A stretch of 64,000 nucleotides of DNA from Novosphingobium decolorationis (GCF_018417475.1 NZ_CP054856.1:3999001-4063000); one strand, 5' to 3'. Shown: positions 42,474 to 51,807, numbered from the stretch's first letter. Notes: generated by a model from the sequence alone, not told the origin. Numbers and translations: made by a program.

Positions 42474-44693
42474 ATGGCCAAGAAACCCGGCCGGGGCTCC
42501 GCATCCGGCGCGTCCCCCCGCAAGAAGTCGCCGTCCAAGCCGCCGCTGGCGCGCCGCATCCTGCGTGGCGTGCTCATCTGGGGCACGGCGCTGGCGCTAC
42601 TCGGCGCGATCTTCCTCGGCACAGCCGTGTTCTTCACCATGCGCGAACTGCCCGGGATGACCTCGCTCAAGAGTAGCCAGAACGGCCAGATGATCGTCGT
42701 GCGGGCGAACGATGGCTCCGAGCTGGTCTCGCTGGGGCCCAGCTACGGCAAGTGGCTGAGTTACGACCAGATTCCCAAGGTGATGAAGGACGCCATCGTT
42801 TCCACCGAGGACCGGCGTTTCCGCGATCACATCGGCGTTGATCCGGTGGCGCTGGCGCGCATCTTCAAGGTGCGTGTGGAGCGCGGGCACTTCCGCGAAG
42901 GCGCTTCCACGATCACCCAGCAGCTGGCGCGCAACATCTTCCTCAACAACGCCCGCACCTTTGGGCGCAAGGGGCGCGAGATGATCCTGGCGCTCGCCAT
43001 GGAGCGCAAGTTCAGCAAGGACCAGATCCTCGAACTTTACCTCAACAAGGTCTATTTCGGCGGCGGTGCCTATGGCATCGACGCGGCCAGCCGCAAGTTC
43101 TTCGGCCACCCCGCGACCGAGCTTTCGACCGGCGAGGCGGCGATCATCGCAGGCCTGGTGAAGGCCCCGTCCCACTATTCGCCGACCGCGGACGTCGAAG
43201 CCTCGATCGGGCGCGGCAAGGTCGTGCTCGGCCTCATGGCGGAAACCGGCGCGATTTCGCAGGCCGAGGCCAATTCGATCGACCTTTCCGAGATCGAGAT
43301 GGCGGTCGATGCCGGGCAGAACTCGGTCCGCTACTTCACCGACTGGGCGCTGCCCCAGCTCGACATGCTGCTGCCCGAAACCAGCGAGCCTATCGAGGTG
43401 TGGACCACGCTGGACCCCAAGATGCAGGAGGCGGCGACCAAGGCGGTCGATGCGAATGCGCCTGAGGGCGCGCAGGGGGCGCTCGTCAGCCTGGACCGCG
43501 ATGGCGGCGTGCTCGCGATGGTGGGCGGCACCGATTACGTCACCTCGAACTACAACCGTGCGACGAGCGCGGTGCGCCAGCCCGGTTCGGCCTGGAAGCT
43601 GTTCGTCTACATGGCTGCGCTGGAAGCGGGCTACACGCCCGATGACAAGGTGGTCGACGAAGCCGTGACGATCGATGGCTGGAGCCCGCAGAACGCCAAC
43701 CGCAAGTACTCGGGCGAGATCGACGTGCGCACGGCCTTTGCGTATTCGAAGAACACCATTGCGGCCAAGCTGGGCTCGGAAGTGGGCTTCGGGACGGTCG
43801 CCAGCATGGCGCGCCGCTTTGGCATCTCGACCCCTGTCTCCACCAACCCCTCGATGGTTCTGGGGACCTCGGAAGTGCGCGTGATCGACATGACGCAGGC
43901 CTTTGCCGCAGTTTCGGCCGGGGGCACGTCGGTTGAACCCTTCGGTATTCGCAAGGTCACGACGACCTCGGGCGAAGTCCTCTATGAGCACAAGTCGGTC
44001 CAGGGCAAGATGCTGGTCCCGCCCTACGTCGCGGCGGGCATCACCGACCTGCTGCAGACCACGGTGGCCACCGGCACCGGCCGTGCGGCACAGATCGGGC
44101 GTCCGGTCGCGGGCAAGACGGGCACGACGTCCTCCAACAAGGACGGTTGGTTCCTCGGCTTTTCGAGTGGGATCACGACGGGCGTGTGGATGGGCCGCGA
44201 CGATGCCAAGCGCGTGGCGGGCCTTTCGGGCGGACACGCGCCCGCGCGCGCCTTCCATGACTATATGGCCGTCGCGGTGAAGGGCCGTCCGGTCGAGCAG
44301 TTCGAGACCGAGCTCAAGCTTCCCGAATGGCAGCTGGAACCCGACGACGAGTACCTCCAGGGCGACCCGGATGAGTATTACTACGTCGATGAGTACGGCA
44401 ATGTCGTCTACCCCGACACGCGAGGCCCGGGCGCGAACGGCGATGAACCGCTTTACGAGGATGGTTCGGGGGTTGGCGATCCTGCCTATGGGCCAGGGCC
44501 GGCTCCGGCCTATGCCCCGGCGCCCGCTCCGCAGGGCCCCGCCGCGGCGACCGATGATTTTCTAAACCGCGCGACCGGCCGTCAGCCAAATGGGCCTCCC
44601 CCCGTCAACGTGACACGCGGGCAGGGCAGTCCGCGCCCTATGCGCACACCTCCGCCTCCGGCGCCCGCAGCGCCGGGGCAGGTACCTTACTAG
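42474..44693 (+). CDS. mrcA: Class A penicillin-binding protein (PBP1A-like)
   Basis: 739 residues. A cytoplasmic Lys/Ser-rich tail and one transmembrane helix (about residues 31-55) precede the glycosyltransferase domain, whose catalytic Glu112 lies in VSTEDRRF, with GASTITQQLARN and AMERKFSKDQILELYLN after it. The transpeptidase domain has the nucleophile Ser372 in SAWK, SKN further on and KTGTT at 548. The last 110 residues are acidic, then Pro/Ala/Gly-rich. The enzyme polymerises and cross-links peptidoglycan in the inner membrane. Confidence 0.93.
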   Translation: MAKKPGRGSASGASPRKKSPSKPPLARRILRGVLIWGTALALLGAIFLGTAVFFTMRELPGMTSLKSSQNGQMIVVRANDGSELVSLGPSYGKWLSYDQIPKVMKDAIVSTEDRRFRDHIGVDPVALARIFKVRVERGHFREGASTITQQLARNIFLNNARTFGRKGREMILALAMERKFSKDQILELYLNKVYFGGGAYGIDAASRKFFGHPATELSTGEAAIIAGLVKAPSHYSPTADVEASIGRGKVVLGLMAETGAISQAEANSIDLSEIEMAVDAGQNSVRYFTDWALPQLDMLLPETSEPIEVWTTLDPKMQEAATKAVDANAPEGAQGALVSLDRDGGVLAMVGGTDYVTSNYNRATSAVRQPGSAWKLFVYMAALEAGYTPDDKVVDEAVTIDGWSPQNANRKYSGEIDVRTAFAYSKNTIAAKLGSEVGFGTVASMARRFGISTPVSTNPSMVLGTSEVRVIDMTQAFAAVSAGGTSVEPFGIRKVTTTSGEVLYEHKSVQGKMLVPPYVAAGITDLLQTTVATGTGRAAQIGRPVAGKTGTTSSNKDGWFLGFSSGITTGVWMGRDDAKRVAGLSGGHAPARAFHDYMAVAVKGRPVEQFETELKLPEWQLEPDDEYLQGDPDEYYYVDEYGNVVYPDTRGPGANGDEPLYEDGSGVGDPAYGPGPAPAYAPAPAPQGPAAATDDFLNRATGRQPNGPPPVNVTRGQGSPRPMRTPPPPAPAAPGQVPY

Positions 44694-44706
44694 CGATGTT
44701 CAGGAG

Positions 44707-44736
44707 CGGGGGCGGACCGGACAGGGTCCGCCCCCG
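44707..44736. terminator. Two-way terminator between the PBP gene and astB
   Basis: CGGGGGCGGACC-GGACAG-GGTCCGCCCCCG, 12 perfect base pairs, in the 50-base convergent gap. Confidence 0.8.
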
Positions 44737-44743
44737 TTGCGGT

Positions 44744-46006
44744 TCAGAAGCTGTCCCGGTCGAGTTCGGGAAGGTCGAGCGCGGCGCATAGGGCCGCACG
44801 CGCGGTGATGCACTGGGCCCATAGCTCGGGGCTCGCGAGGTCCTCGGGCGCGATTGTCTCGGGCCAGTGGGCTTCGACCACGACGGCGATGGCGTCGAGC
44901 TTCTCGGGCGAGGCGAGAAAGCGTGGGTCCACGTCAGCCGGATCGGCGACCACGCGAAGGCGCAGGCAGGCGGGACCGCCGCCGTTCGCCATGGATTCGC
45001 GCAGGTCGTGGACGAAGAGCTGGCGGATCGGACCGTTGCCCGCGACATGCTCCTCCAGCCAGTTCCAGACTGAAGGTGTCTCGCGTGCTTCGCCGGGCAG
45101 CACCAGCGCGGCCTCGCCCGAAGGGAGTGTCACCAGCTGGGCGTTGAACAGGTAGGACGTGATCGCATCGGCAAGGCTGACCGCGTGGGCCGGCACTTCG
45201 ACGATCTCGATTTCGGGCAGCTTGGCACGTAGCTCGGAATAAAGCGCGTCCTTGTCGGCGAAGGCCTGCTCGTGCGTAAAAAGCACGCGCTCGTTGGCGA
45301 CTGCGACGACGTCGTTGTGGAAGGCCCCCGCCGCGATGGCCTCGGGCGACTGAAGTGCGAAGACGGTACGGGCGGGATCAAGGCCATGGCGCCGCGCGAT
45401 GGCTTCGCTCGCCTCGCGGTGCTGGCGCGCGGGGAAGGGGCCGCCGGTCTCGCCGTAGACGAAGACCTCGATGCCCGGCGCGTCATGGCGCGCGCACAGG
45501 CGCATGTGGTTCGCTGCACCCTCGTCGCCGAACGGCGCGGGGACTGGCGCGTGGACGGCGAAGGCCTCTTCGTCCGAAAAGGCGAGGAGGAGTTGGGCCA
45601 GCGTCTCGCGCCACTCGTGGCTGCGGTGGGGCATGGTGACCAGATTGGCGACGGTGATGTGGCACCGGCCATCGGCGCAATCCGAAGCCGGGCTGACCGT
45701 GCCCGCGTTTGCGGCCCACATCGAGGAAGCGGAAAGCGCGTTGGCGCGCAGCGCGGGACTGGCCTCTTCGATGGTCGTGCCCAGCTGCTTCAGCCAGCCC
45801 TCGTCGGGGCGGCGCTGGGGCAGGAACAGGCCCTGCGGCAAGCCGCGCTCAAGGTTTGCGCGCATCTTGGCGAGGCCCTGGAGCGCGGCCTCGCGCGGGC
45901 GCGCGATCTTGCCGGTGTTCTTCGCCGAGGCGAGATTGCCGAGGCTAAGGCCGGCGTAGTTGTGGCTGGGGCCGACGATGCCGTCGAAGTTGATTTCGGT
46001 GATCAT
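44744..46006 (-). CDS. astB: N-succinylarginine dihydrolase
   Basis: AstB hydrolyses N2-succinylarginine to N2-succinylornithine, CO2 and two ammonia. The pentein fold is seen as INFDGIVGPSHNYAGLSLGN at the start, SSMWAANAGTVSP with its active-site region, HITVANLVTMPHRS, AGAFHNDVVAVAN, LFVHDLRESMANGGGPACLRLR with the catalytic Cys near the C-terminus. The protein has 420 residues. It is the third gene of an M20-astA-astB operon. Confidence 0.95.
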   Translation of the reverse strand: MITEINFDGIVGPSHNYAGLSLGNLASAKNTGKIARPREAALQGLAKMRANLERGLPQGLFLPQRRPDEGWLKQLGTTIEEASPALRANALSASSMWAANAGTVSPASDCADGRCHITVANLVTMPHRSHEWRETLAQLLLAFSDEEAFAVHAPVPAPFGDEGAANHMRLCARHDAPGIEVFVYGETGGPFPARQHREASEAIARRHGLDPARTVFALQSPEAIAAGAFHNDVVAVANERVLFTHEQAFADKDALYSELRAKLPEIEIVEVPAHAVSLADAITSYLFNAQLVTLPSGEAALVLPGEARETPSVWNWLEEHVAGNGPIRQLFVHDLRESMANGGGPACLRLRVVADPADVDPRFLASPEKLDAIAVVVEAHWPETIAPEDLASPELWAQCITARAALCAALDLPELDRDSF

Positions 46007-46019
46007 GGTGGGCGGGTCC

Positions 46020-47042
46020 TCAGACGGGCGCGATGGTGACGGTGTCGCCGGGGGCGACCTGCAGGAGTGCGGCGCTTTCCGCGTCAAGCGTGATCGCGCC
46101 GCTGCCAGCCTCGTCGACTTGCGCAAGGCAGGCCCGGAAATCGGCGAGCTTGCCGCACGAGACGATGTGGCTGGGCGGATCCTCGCTGGCAACCGACAGG
46201 CTGGCGATGCGCACGTCCTGGGCGTCTTGGATGGTGCGGATACGGTCGGTCTCGGCCATCATCGAGGGCCCGCCGTCGAAGATGTCGACGTAGTTCTGGA
46301 AGGCGAAACCCTCGCTTTCCAGCATGCGCTTGGCGGGGCGGCCCGAAAAGTGCGGCTGGCCCATGACCTGCCGCGCGGCCTCGGAGAGGAGCGCGGTATA
46401 GATCGGGTGCTTGGGCATGAGATCGGCAATGAACTGGTGGCCGTGGCGCGCGTTGAACTCGTCCGCGTCGCGAAAGGACATGTCGAAGAAACGCCCGGCC
46501 AGCCCGTCCCAGAAGGGGGAGTTGCCGGCATCGTCGATGGCGCCGCGCAGTTCCGCCAGGGTGCGGTCGGCAAAGCGTGCGCGGTGGCCGCGCATGAACA
46601 GGTAACGGCTGCGGGCGAGCAGCTTGCCCACTCCGCTTGCGCGTTCGCCGGCATCGAGGAACAGCCCGCCCACCTCGCTCGACCCGTCAAGGTCGGTGCA
46701 CAGTGTCAGCATCTCGGCGCGGAAGGTGCGGTCCAGCTCTTTGGAATGCTGGGTGATGCGTCCGATGCGGTAGGAGTAGAAGGGGTACTTGATGCCCACC
46801 TGCGAGAAGATCTGGCAGGTCCCGGCAATGCGTCCGGTCTCGGTATTTTCCAGGATGAAGAGGAAGAGATCATCGCCCAGTGCCTCTTCGGTGCGGGCGA
46901 AGGAGGCGGCCGCCGTCACCAGTTTGGTGCGCAGGGTGGGGCGGTCGGGCGGGAGGTTGGTGAAGCCACCGCCCGTCGACTTGGCCATGCGGTAGAGCGC
47001 TTCGAGGTCCTTTTCGCGGGCGGGACGCAGAAGGAAGGTCAT
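46020..47042 (-). CDS. astA: Arginine N-succinyltransferase
   Basis: AstA transfers succinyl from succinyl-CoA to arginine, the first step of the arginine succinyltransferase pathway. Family blocks: FLLRPAREKDLEALYRMA, GGGFTNLPPDR, LFILENTETGRIAGT, SEVGGLFLDAGERASGVGKLLARSRYLFM (in parts), FADRTLAELRG and FAFQNYVDIFDGGPSMMAETDRIRT. At 340 residues it is the normal single-subunit size. It overlaps the upstream M20 gene by four bases and lies 13 bases before astB. Confidence 0.95.
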   Translation of the reverse strand: MTFLLRPAREKDLEALYRMAKSTGGGFTNLPPDRPTLRTKLVTAAASFARTEEALGDDLFLFILENTETGRIAGTCQIFSQVGIKYPFYSYRIGRITQHSKELDRTFRAEMLTLCTDLDGSSEVGGLFLDAGERASGVGKLLARSRYLFMRGHRARFADRTLAELRGAIDDAGNSPFWDGLAGRFFDMSFRDADEFNARHGHQFIADLMPKHPIYTALLSEAARQVMGQPHFSGRPAKRMLESEGFAFQNYVDIFDGGPSMMAETDRIRTIQDAQDVRIASLSVASEDPPSHIVSCGKLADFRACLAQVDEAGSGAITLDAESAALLQVAPGDTVTIAPV

Positions 47043-48244
47043 GCAGGCAGGCCTTTGCGGTCAATGCGGTGAAGAACAAGCGCGGTCAGCTGCGCGCGCG
47101 GGGCGAGCGAGGAGGCGAGCATGAACTCGTCGGGGGAATGGATCGCGCCGCCCAGAACCCCCATCGTGTCGAGGACGGGCACGCCGGTCGCGGCGATGTT
47201 GTTGCCATCGCACACCCCGCCCGTGTCCTTCCAGCTCATCGCCTGGCCAAGATCCGAGGCGGCCTTGGAGACGACACCGTAAAGCGCATCTGTCCGGTTC
47301 GAGATCGGCTTGGGCGGGCGTGAGACGCCGCCGTGGACGTGGATCGCGACGTCGTGAAGGCGCGAGACGTCGTCAATCGCGGCCTCGACCAGCGCTTCGG
47401 CGGCTTCGGCCAGTTCGGGCGTGCGCGGGCGCAGGTTGAAGTGGAGGATGGCGAGGTCGGGCACGGTGTTGTTGGGGCCGCCGCCCTCGATCCGGGCGGG
47501 GTTCACCGACAAGCCGTCGCGCCGTCCCGCAGCCAGGCGCAGGGCAAGGTCGCTGGCGGCCAGGATGGCGTTGCGCCCGTCCTCCGGATTGCGCCCTGCA
47601 TGGGCCGAGCGGCCATGGATCACCACCGCGTAATTTCCCGAGCCAGGCCGCGCGCGGGCCATCGAGCCATCGGGAAGCGCGGGCTCGTAGGTGAGGGCAA
47701 AGAGCTTGTCCTTCGCAAGCCGGGCAATGAGGGCGTTCGAGGACAGCGAGCCTGTCTCCTCGTCGGCGTTGATCATCACATCGTAGCCTAGCGTCGGCTG
47801 CGCCTTCTCGTAAGCCAGGAGCCCTTCGAGCATGAGCGCAAGGCCGCCCTTCATGTCCGCCGTGCCGGGGCCGTGCAGGGTGTCGCTATCCAGCCAGTCG
47901 CAGGTCTGGAAGGGGTGTTCCCTCGCATAGACCGTGTCCATGTGGCCGGTCAGGATCACGCGCCGTGCCGCTTCGGGGCGGACCGAGAGGACGAGGTGGC
48001 GCCCGTGGGGCTGGGCCTGCGGCTTGCCTTCGCTGTCCACCTTCTCGACCTCGGTCGGTTCGACCAGCGAGATCTCGCCCGGCAGCTGCGCGAAGGCATC
48101 GCCAAGCTTGCGCGCCATGGTTGCGAGCCCGTCCAGGTTGGCGGTGCCGCTGTTCACGCCCGCCCAGTCGAGCGTGCGCGCCTCGATCGGCGTGCGTTCG
48201 ATGGGCGCGATCAGCGCCTGTTCCTCGTGGGTCAGTCCGGTCAT
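47039..48244 (-). CDS. M20-family zinc hydrolase, carboxypeptidase G2-like, in the ast operon
   Basis: 401 residues. Zinc ligands and catalytic residues are visible: ILTGHMDTVYA, GPGTADMKGGL, NADEETGS, HGRSAHAGRNPEDGRNAI (dimerisation), GGGPNNTVPD and the late GGVCDGNNIAATGVPVLDTM with AIHSPDEF supplying the last His. The pattern is closest to CPG2, which releases glutamate from N-acylated forms. First gene of the ast operon, it overlaps astA by ATGA. A role as replacement for the succinylglutamate desuccinylase AstE is inferred. ATG 48244 is chosen over the open frame to 48310. Confidence 0.88.
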   Translation of the reverse strand: MTGLTHEEQALIAPIERTPIEARTLDWAGVNSGTANLDGLATMARKLGDAFAQLPGEISLVEPTEVEKVDSEGKPQAQPHGRHLVLSVRPEAARRVILTGHMDTVYAREHPFQTCDWLDSDTLHGPGTADMKGGLALMLEGLLAYEKAQPTLGYDVMINADEETGSLSSNALIARLAKDKLFALTYEPALPDGSMARARPGSGNYAVVIHGRSAHAGRNPEDGRNAILAASDLALRLAAGRRDGLSVNPARIEGGGPNNTVPDLAILHFNLRPRTPELAEAAEALVEAAIDDVSRLHDVAIHVHGGVSRPPKPISNRTDALYGVVSKAASDLGQAMSWKDTGGVCDGNNIAATGVPVLDTMGVLGGAIHSPDEFMLASSLAPRAQLTALVLHRIDRKGLPA

Positions 48245-48274
48245 CCGGCGCGGTCCTTTCCCTGTTTGATCATT

Positions 48275-48288
48275 TTTCGAGTACGAAA
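48275..48288. promoter_or_regulatory. Candidate operator of the ast operon
   Basis: TTTCG-AGTA-CGAAA, five pairs around four bases, 30 bases upstream of the M20 gene start and 50 bases after the preceding stop. It is followed by an AT-rich patch (CATAATTATAAC). The regulator is not identified. Confidence 0.45.
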
Positions 48289-48341
48289 CATAATTATAAC
48301 GGGAGGGCAAGCGCGGGGTTCCGGCTCAGGTATGAGGAGGA

Positions 48342-51128
48342 TTAGCCATGGGCGCCGAATTCATTGGCGATGGCCGTGGTGATGCGAAGGCCCAGTGCGT
48401 GGCTGCGCTCGATTGGCTGGATGTAGTCCTCGTGGATCTGGCCGTAGCCTGCCGCGCTGCCATCGGGGTATTCGCTAGGCTCGTCGATCTCGAAGTCCTG
48501 GATCGAGGGGAAGTGGATCGGGAAGGCGCGGCGTAGCTGGGCAAGGGCATCTTCGGTGCGCAGGGTGAAGACCATTTCCAGCACGTCGTCACGGCTGATG
48601 TCGTTGGCGCGGCTGAAGGCCGGGACCATGACCGCGCGCAGGAACATGTGCTTCATCAGCGCGATGCGCAGGGCCTGGAGCACGCCGAGCGAGCGGCGGG
48701 TGTGCTCGCGGTCGGGCAGGGGCTGCTCGTCGGGGACAAGGTCCATCAGCTTGTGCAGCTTCATTGCGTCCACCCGCAGGCGCGAGGCGAGGCGGCGGAA
48801 GACGCCGGTGCGGTCGTCCTTGGTGAGGTACTCGCCGATCTTGAGGCAGGCATCGGTGATGTACTGCTCATCGCCCCGGTACGGACGGCTGGCCCAGTAG
48901 GCGGAGTTGAACAGCTCGCCATAGGCGCCCACCGTCTTGATCGAGGCGATGGAATCGGCCGCGCGCACAAGGCGCATGATCTGGCGTCCGCGCGCGCTGT
49001 CCTTGAGCAGCTCGGCGATCTCCTCGACGTTGCCATCCGCCGCGGTGCCCACGCCCGCGATCACGTTGACCGGATAGCCCAGCTGCTGGAGGATCGCGTT
49101 GTGCGGGATCGCGCGGATCTGGCGCAGGTTCATCGTGCGGTCCGAGGCGAGGTCGGACTGGCGGCGCGACTTGCGGCTGCCGGTGTCGTTCAGCATGCCC
49201 AGGCCAAAGGCGGTGATCGCGCGGCTGTAGGTGCTCGATTCCAGGTGCGCGTGCTGAACACTGCGGATGTTGCGGTAGAAGTCGAGGCTGAGGTCGGTCC
49301 TCCGGTAGAAGACGTCGGTCTGCGCTTCGGGGTCCGCGCCCCACAGCGGCCGCTCGGCCATGCGGGTGAGCGTGGCGAGCGCGAGCTCGTCCGAACCGAA
49401 CCACAAGTAGCCATCGCCCCCCTGGAAGGAGACTTCGGGTTCCAGCTTGATCCCGGCGCGCAGGAAGCGGCGGCGGGCCCAGGGCGACATCTGCCAGTCG
49501 AAACGGTCATCGACGCTGGAGGGATGGCAGCCCCGGCCCATCGATTCGCCGCCGGTGTTGAAGATGAGCGCGGCAACATCGGTCATGGCGTTGGCCGCCA
49601 TGGCTTCGGCCAGGCGCCCCTGCAGGCGCTCGATGGCCAGCGCGGCGGGGATCTGTCCGACGAAGCGGCCCGCGTCGGAAAAGCCGGTCTGGATGCAGAC
49701 CCGGCCGCGCAGGCGCGCATAGTCGCGGAAGGCCGGTTCGGCGAGGACGGCGTCGAGGAAGCGGCCTCCGTGTTCGAGCGCGGTCTCGGTCTCGAACAGG
49801 GGGGAGACATCGACCATGTCCTCGATCCCGAACTTGCGGGCGAAATAGAGCGCGGCAAGGACGGTGGTGGGCTGCTCGCATTCGGCGACCAGCATGCGGA
49901 TCGGGGAATCGGCGTCGATGTGGGCCAGGATCTGCGCCATGGCGAGGAACTGGCGCACGGCGGTGCTGTTCTCGATGGCGAGGGCCGCGAAGTTGGACTT
50001 CACCGGCTTCACCTCGGCCAGCAGTTCGCGCATGCGCATGAGCGCGGCCTGGCTGGAGAGGGAGAGCTTCCCGTCAGGATCAATGCGGCGGCGGATCGCG
50101 TTCTGGAGCTGCGAGGCGTTCACGCGAAAGTGGATGCCGCCCATGCCCAGACCATCGGCGCGCATCGCGGCGGCGACAACCAGCAGGTCGCGCGCGGTCT
50201 CCTGCCCGGCGTGGCGCGCTTCTTCTTCCAGTTCGACGATGGTGCCGTCGAGGCTGACGATCTTGTCGGGATGCGCGGCGGTGAGCGCGTTGGCGGCCCT
50301 GGACAGCGCGCCGGGATCGGAGAAATCCTGGGCAAAGAGGGTGGCCATCTCGGAGGTGTGGGCGGCCGCGCGCGCCAGGCGCCCCGCGATCTCCGGTTCG
50401 AGCGCCTCAAGGCTGGCCGCATAGCCTTCGAGCCGCATCGCCTTTTCCTGGAGGCGGTAGCGGATCGAGGTGTTCCACGAGATGTCGGTGCGCCCGTCCA
50501 TGTCGTAGCCGACCCAGGTGGCAAAGCGCACAGGGCAGGGCTGGAGGCTCTTCCAGCGCTTGGGCCAGCGCGTTGCGGCCAGATCAAAGAGGCGCCCGGC
50601 CATGCGGTCGCGCGCCTTCTGGCCCCGGGCCAGGGCGGCCATGGCCTTGGCGTGTTCGTAGTCGAGAGTGATGGTGTCGCGGGTGGCGTCCGCCGTGCAG
50701 ACGCTGGCCTGCGAGAAATCGCCGGTCGAGGCGGAGCCGGCCACGGCCTCGGTCTGGGCCTGTGTCAGCAGGAATGTCGGGTGCGCCGTGAAGACGACAT
50801 GTCCGGCCGGGCGCTGCCAGCGTGCGGCAAAGGCGGTGAAGTCGTCCTCGCTCGCCGCCGTGTCGAGCGCGGTGTCGTTCGCTTCGGGGGGGAGCGTGCC
50901 CAGGATCCGGTCAAGCCGGGCGGCGCGGGCGCGCAGGCCCTCGCACTCCATCTCGGCGACCAGCGCCTCGATGGCGTCGAGCGACATCTCCCCGTTTTCC
51001 AGTTTGCGCGAGAGTTCGAGCCCGAGCTGGAAAACGGGGTTGTAGAGCGGTGTTTGCGCTGTGAGCTTGTGCAGTTCACGAAGGCGGGCGGTGAGGTCCT
51101 CGACGGTGGTGAGGGCGGGTCCGGTCAT
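48342..51128 (-). CDS. Highly divergent PEP carboxylase homologue with altered catalytic motifs
   Basis: 928 residues co-linear with bacterial phosphoenolpyruvate carboxylase. Corresponding blocks, with the usual form first: TAHPTE is TAHPTF (114-119); GGDRDGNP is GYDMDGRTD (about 207); VAPLFET is VSPLFETE; GYSDSxKDAG is GFSDAGRFVG (482-491); FHGRGGxxGRGG is FNTGGESMGRGC (523-534); and the C-terminal NTG is AHG. So the motif Lys, the motif His and one Arg are replaced, while the first His and the last Arg remain. Ordinary PEP carboxylation is doubtful; a different reaction or regulatory role is possible. It follows eda closely. ATG 51128 has GGAGA eight bases away; ATG 51134 is too close to it. 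Confidence 0.8.
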   Translation of the reverse strand: MTGPALTTVEDLTARLRELHKLTAQTPLYNPVFQLGLELSRKLENGEMSLDAIEALVAEMECEGLRARAARLDRILGTLPPEANDTALDTAASEDDFTAFAARWQRPAGHVVFTAHPTFLLTQAQTEAVAGSASTGDFSQASVCTADATRDTITLDYEHAKAMAALARGQKARDRMAGRLFDLAATRWPKRWKSLQPCPVRFATWVGYDMDGRTDISWNTSIRYRLQEKAMRLEGYAASLEALEPEIAGRLARAAAHTSEMATLFAQDFSDPGALSRAANALTAAHPDKIVSLDGTIVELEEEARHAGQETARDLLVVAAAMRADGLGMGGIHFRVNASQLQNAIRRRIDPDGKLSLSSQAALMRMRELLAEVKPVKSNFAALAIENSTAVRQFLAMAQILAHIDADSPIRMLVAECEQPTTVLAALYFARKFGIEDMVDVSPLFETETALEHGGRFLDAVLAEPAFRDYARLRGRVCIQTGFSDAGRFVGQIPAALAIERLQGRLAEAMAANAMTDVAALIFNTGGESMGRGCHPSSVDDRFDWQMSPWARRRFLRAGIKLEPEVSFQGGDGYLWFGSDELALATLTRMAERPLWGADPEAQTDVFYRRTDLSLDFYRNIRSVQHAHLESSTYSRAITAFGLGMLNDTGSRKSRRQSDLASDRTMNLRQIRAIPHNAILQQLGYPVNVIAGVGTAADGNVEEIAELLKDSARGRQIMRLVRAADSIASIKTVGAYGELFNSAYWASRPYRGDEQYITDACLKIGEYLTKDDRTGVFRRLASRLRVDAMKLHKLMDLVPDEQPLPDREHTRRSLGVLQALRIALMKHMFLRAVMVPAFSRANDISRDDVLEMVFTLRTEDALAQLRRAFPIHFPSIQDFEIDEPSEYPDGSAAGYGQIHEDYIQPIERSHALGLRITTAIANEFGAHG

Positions 51129-51180
51129 CGTCATGTCTCCTTCGCGAACTGCAGGCAGGTGGGGAGGGAAAGGGGTGGGA

Positions 51181-51807
51181 TCAGGCCTTCAGGGCAGCGG
51201 CCTCGCGCGCATCGGCCTCGATCCTGGCGACATCGGGCGCGCCCTTGGGCACCATCCAGCTGCCGCCGACGCAGATGACCGCATCGAGGGCAAGCCAGTC
51301 GGGCGCGTTGGCGAGCGAGACGCCGCCGGTGGGGCAGAACTTGGCCGCCGCGAGCGGCGCCGAAATGGCCTTCAGCGCCGGGGGGCCGCCCGCGGCCATG
51401 GCGGGGAAGAACTTGAGACGTTCAAAGCCCATGTCGAGCGCGAGCATGACATCGGTCGCGTTCGACGTGCCCGGAAGCAGCGGGGCATCGGCCTTGAGCG
51501 CGGCTTCGCCAAGCTGTGGGGTAAGGCCGGGCGAGACGAGGAATTCGGCGCCCGCATCGAGCGCCTTTGCCATGTCGGTCGGGTTGAGCACGGTACCTGC
51601 GCCCACAGTTGCGCCGGGCACGGTCTTCATCGCCTTGATGACGTCGAGCGCGCAGGGCGTGCGCAGCGTGACTTCGAGCGCAGGCAGGCCGCCGGCGACG
51701 AGCGCCTCGGCGATCGGCACGGCGTGGGCCACATCCTCGATCACGAGAACGGGAACGACGGGGGCGAGGCGCATTACGGCCTCGACGCGGGCTGCATAGT
51801 CGGACAT
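51181..51807 (-). CDS. eda: 2-dehydro-3-deoxyphosphogluconate aldolase
   Basis: KDPG aldolase splits KDPG to pyruvate and glyceraldehyde 3-phosphate, the last step of the Entner-Doudoroff pathway. Family pattern: VVPVLVIEDVAHAVPIAEALVAGG, ALEVTLRTPCALDVI, GAGTVLNP, FLVSPGLTP, PGTSNATDVMLALDMG, the Schiff-base Lys in RLKFFPA and CPTGGVSLANA. It has 208 residues. Its start overlaps the glk stop by one base (TGATG), so the two are translationally coupled. Confidence 0.97.
   Translation of the reverse strand: MSDYAARVEAVMRLAPVVPVLVIEDVAHAVPIAEALVAGGLPALEVTLRTPCALDVIKAMKTVPGATVGAGTVLNPTDMAKALDAGAEFLVSPGLTPQLGEAALKADAPLLPGTSNATDVMLALDMGFERLKFFPAMAAGGPPALKAISAPLAAAKFCPTGGVSLANAPDWLALDAVICVGGSWMVPKGAPDVARIEADAREAAALKA

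Noticed and set aside
48648..51278. 876-codon open frame on the plus strand
   Set aside because: Antisense to the PEPC homologue, which aligns with its family along its full length.
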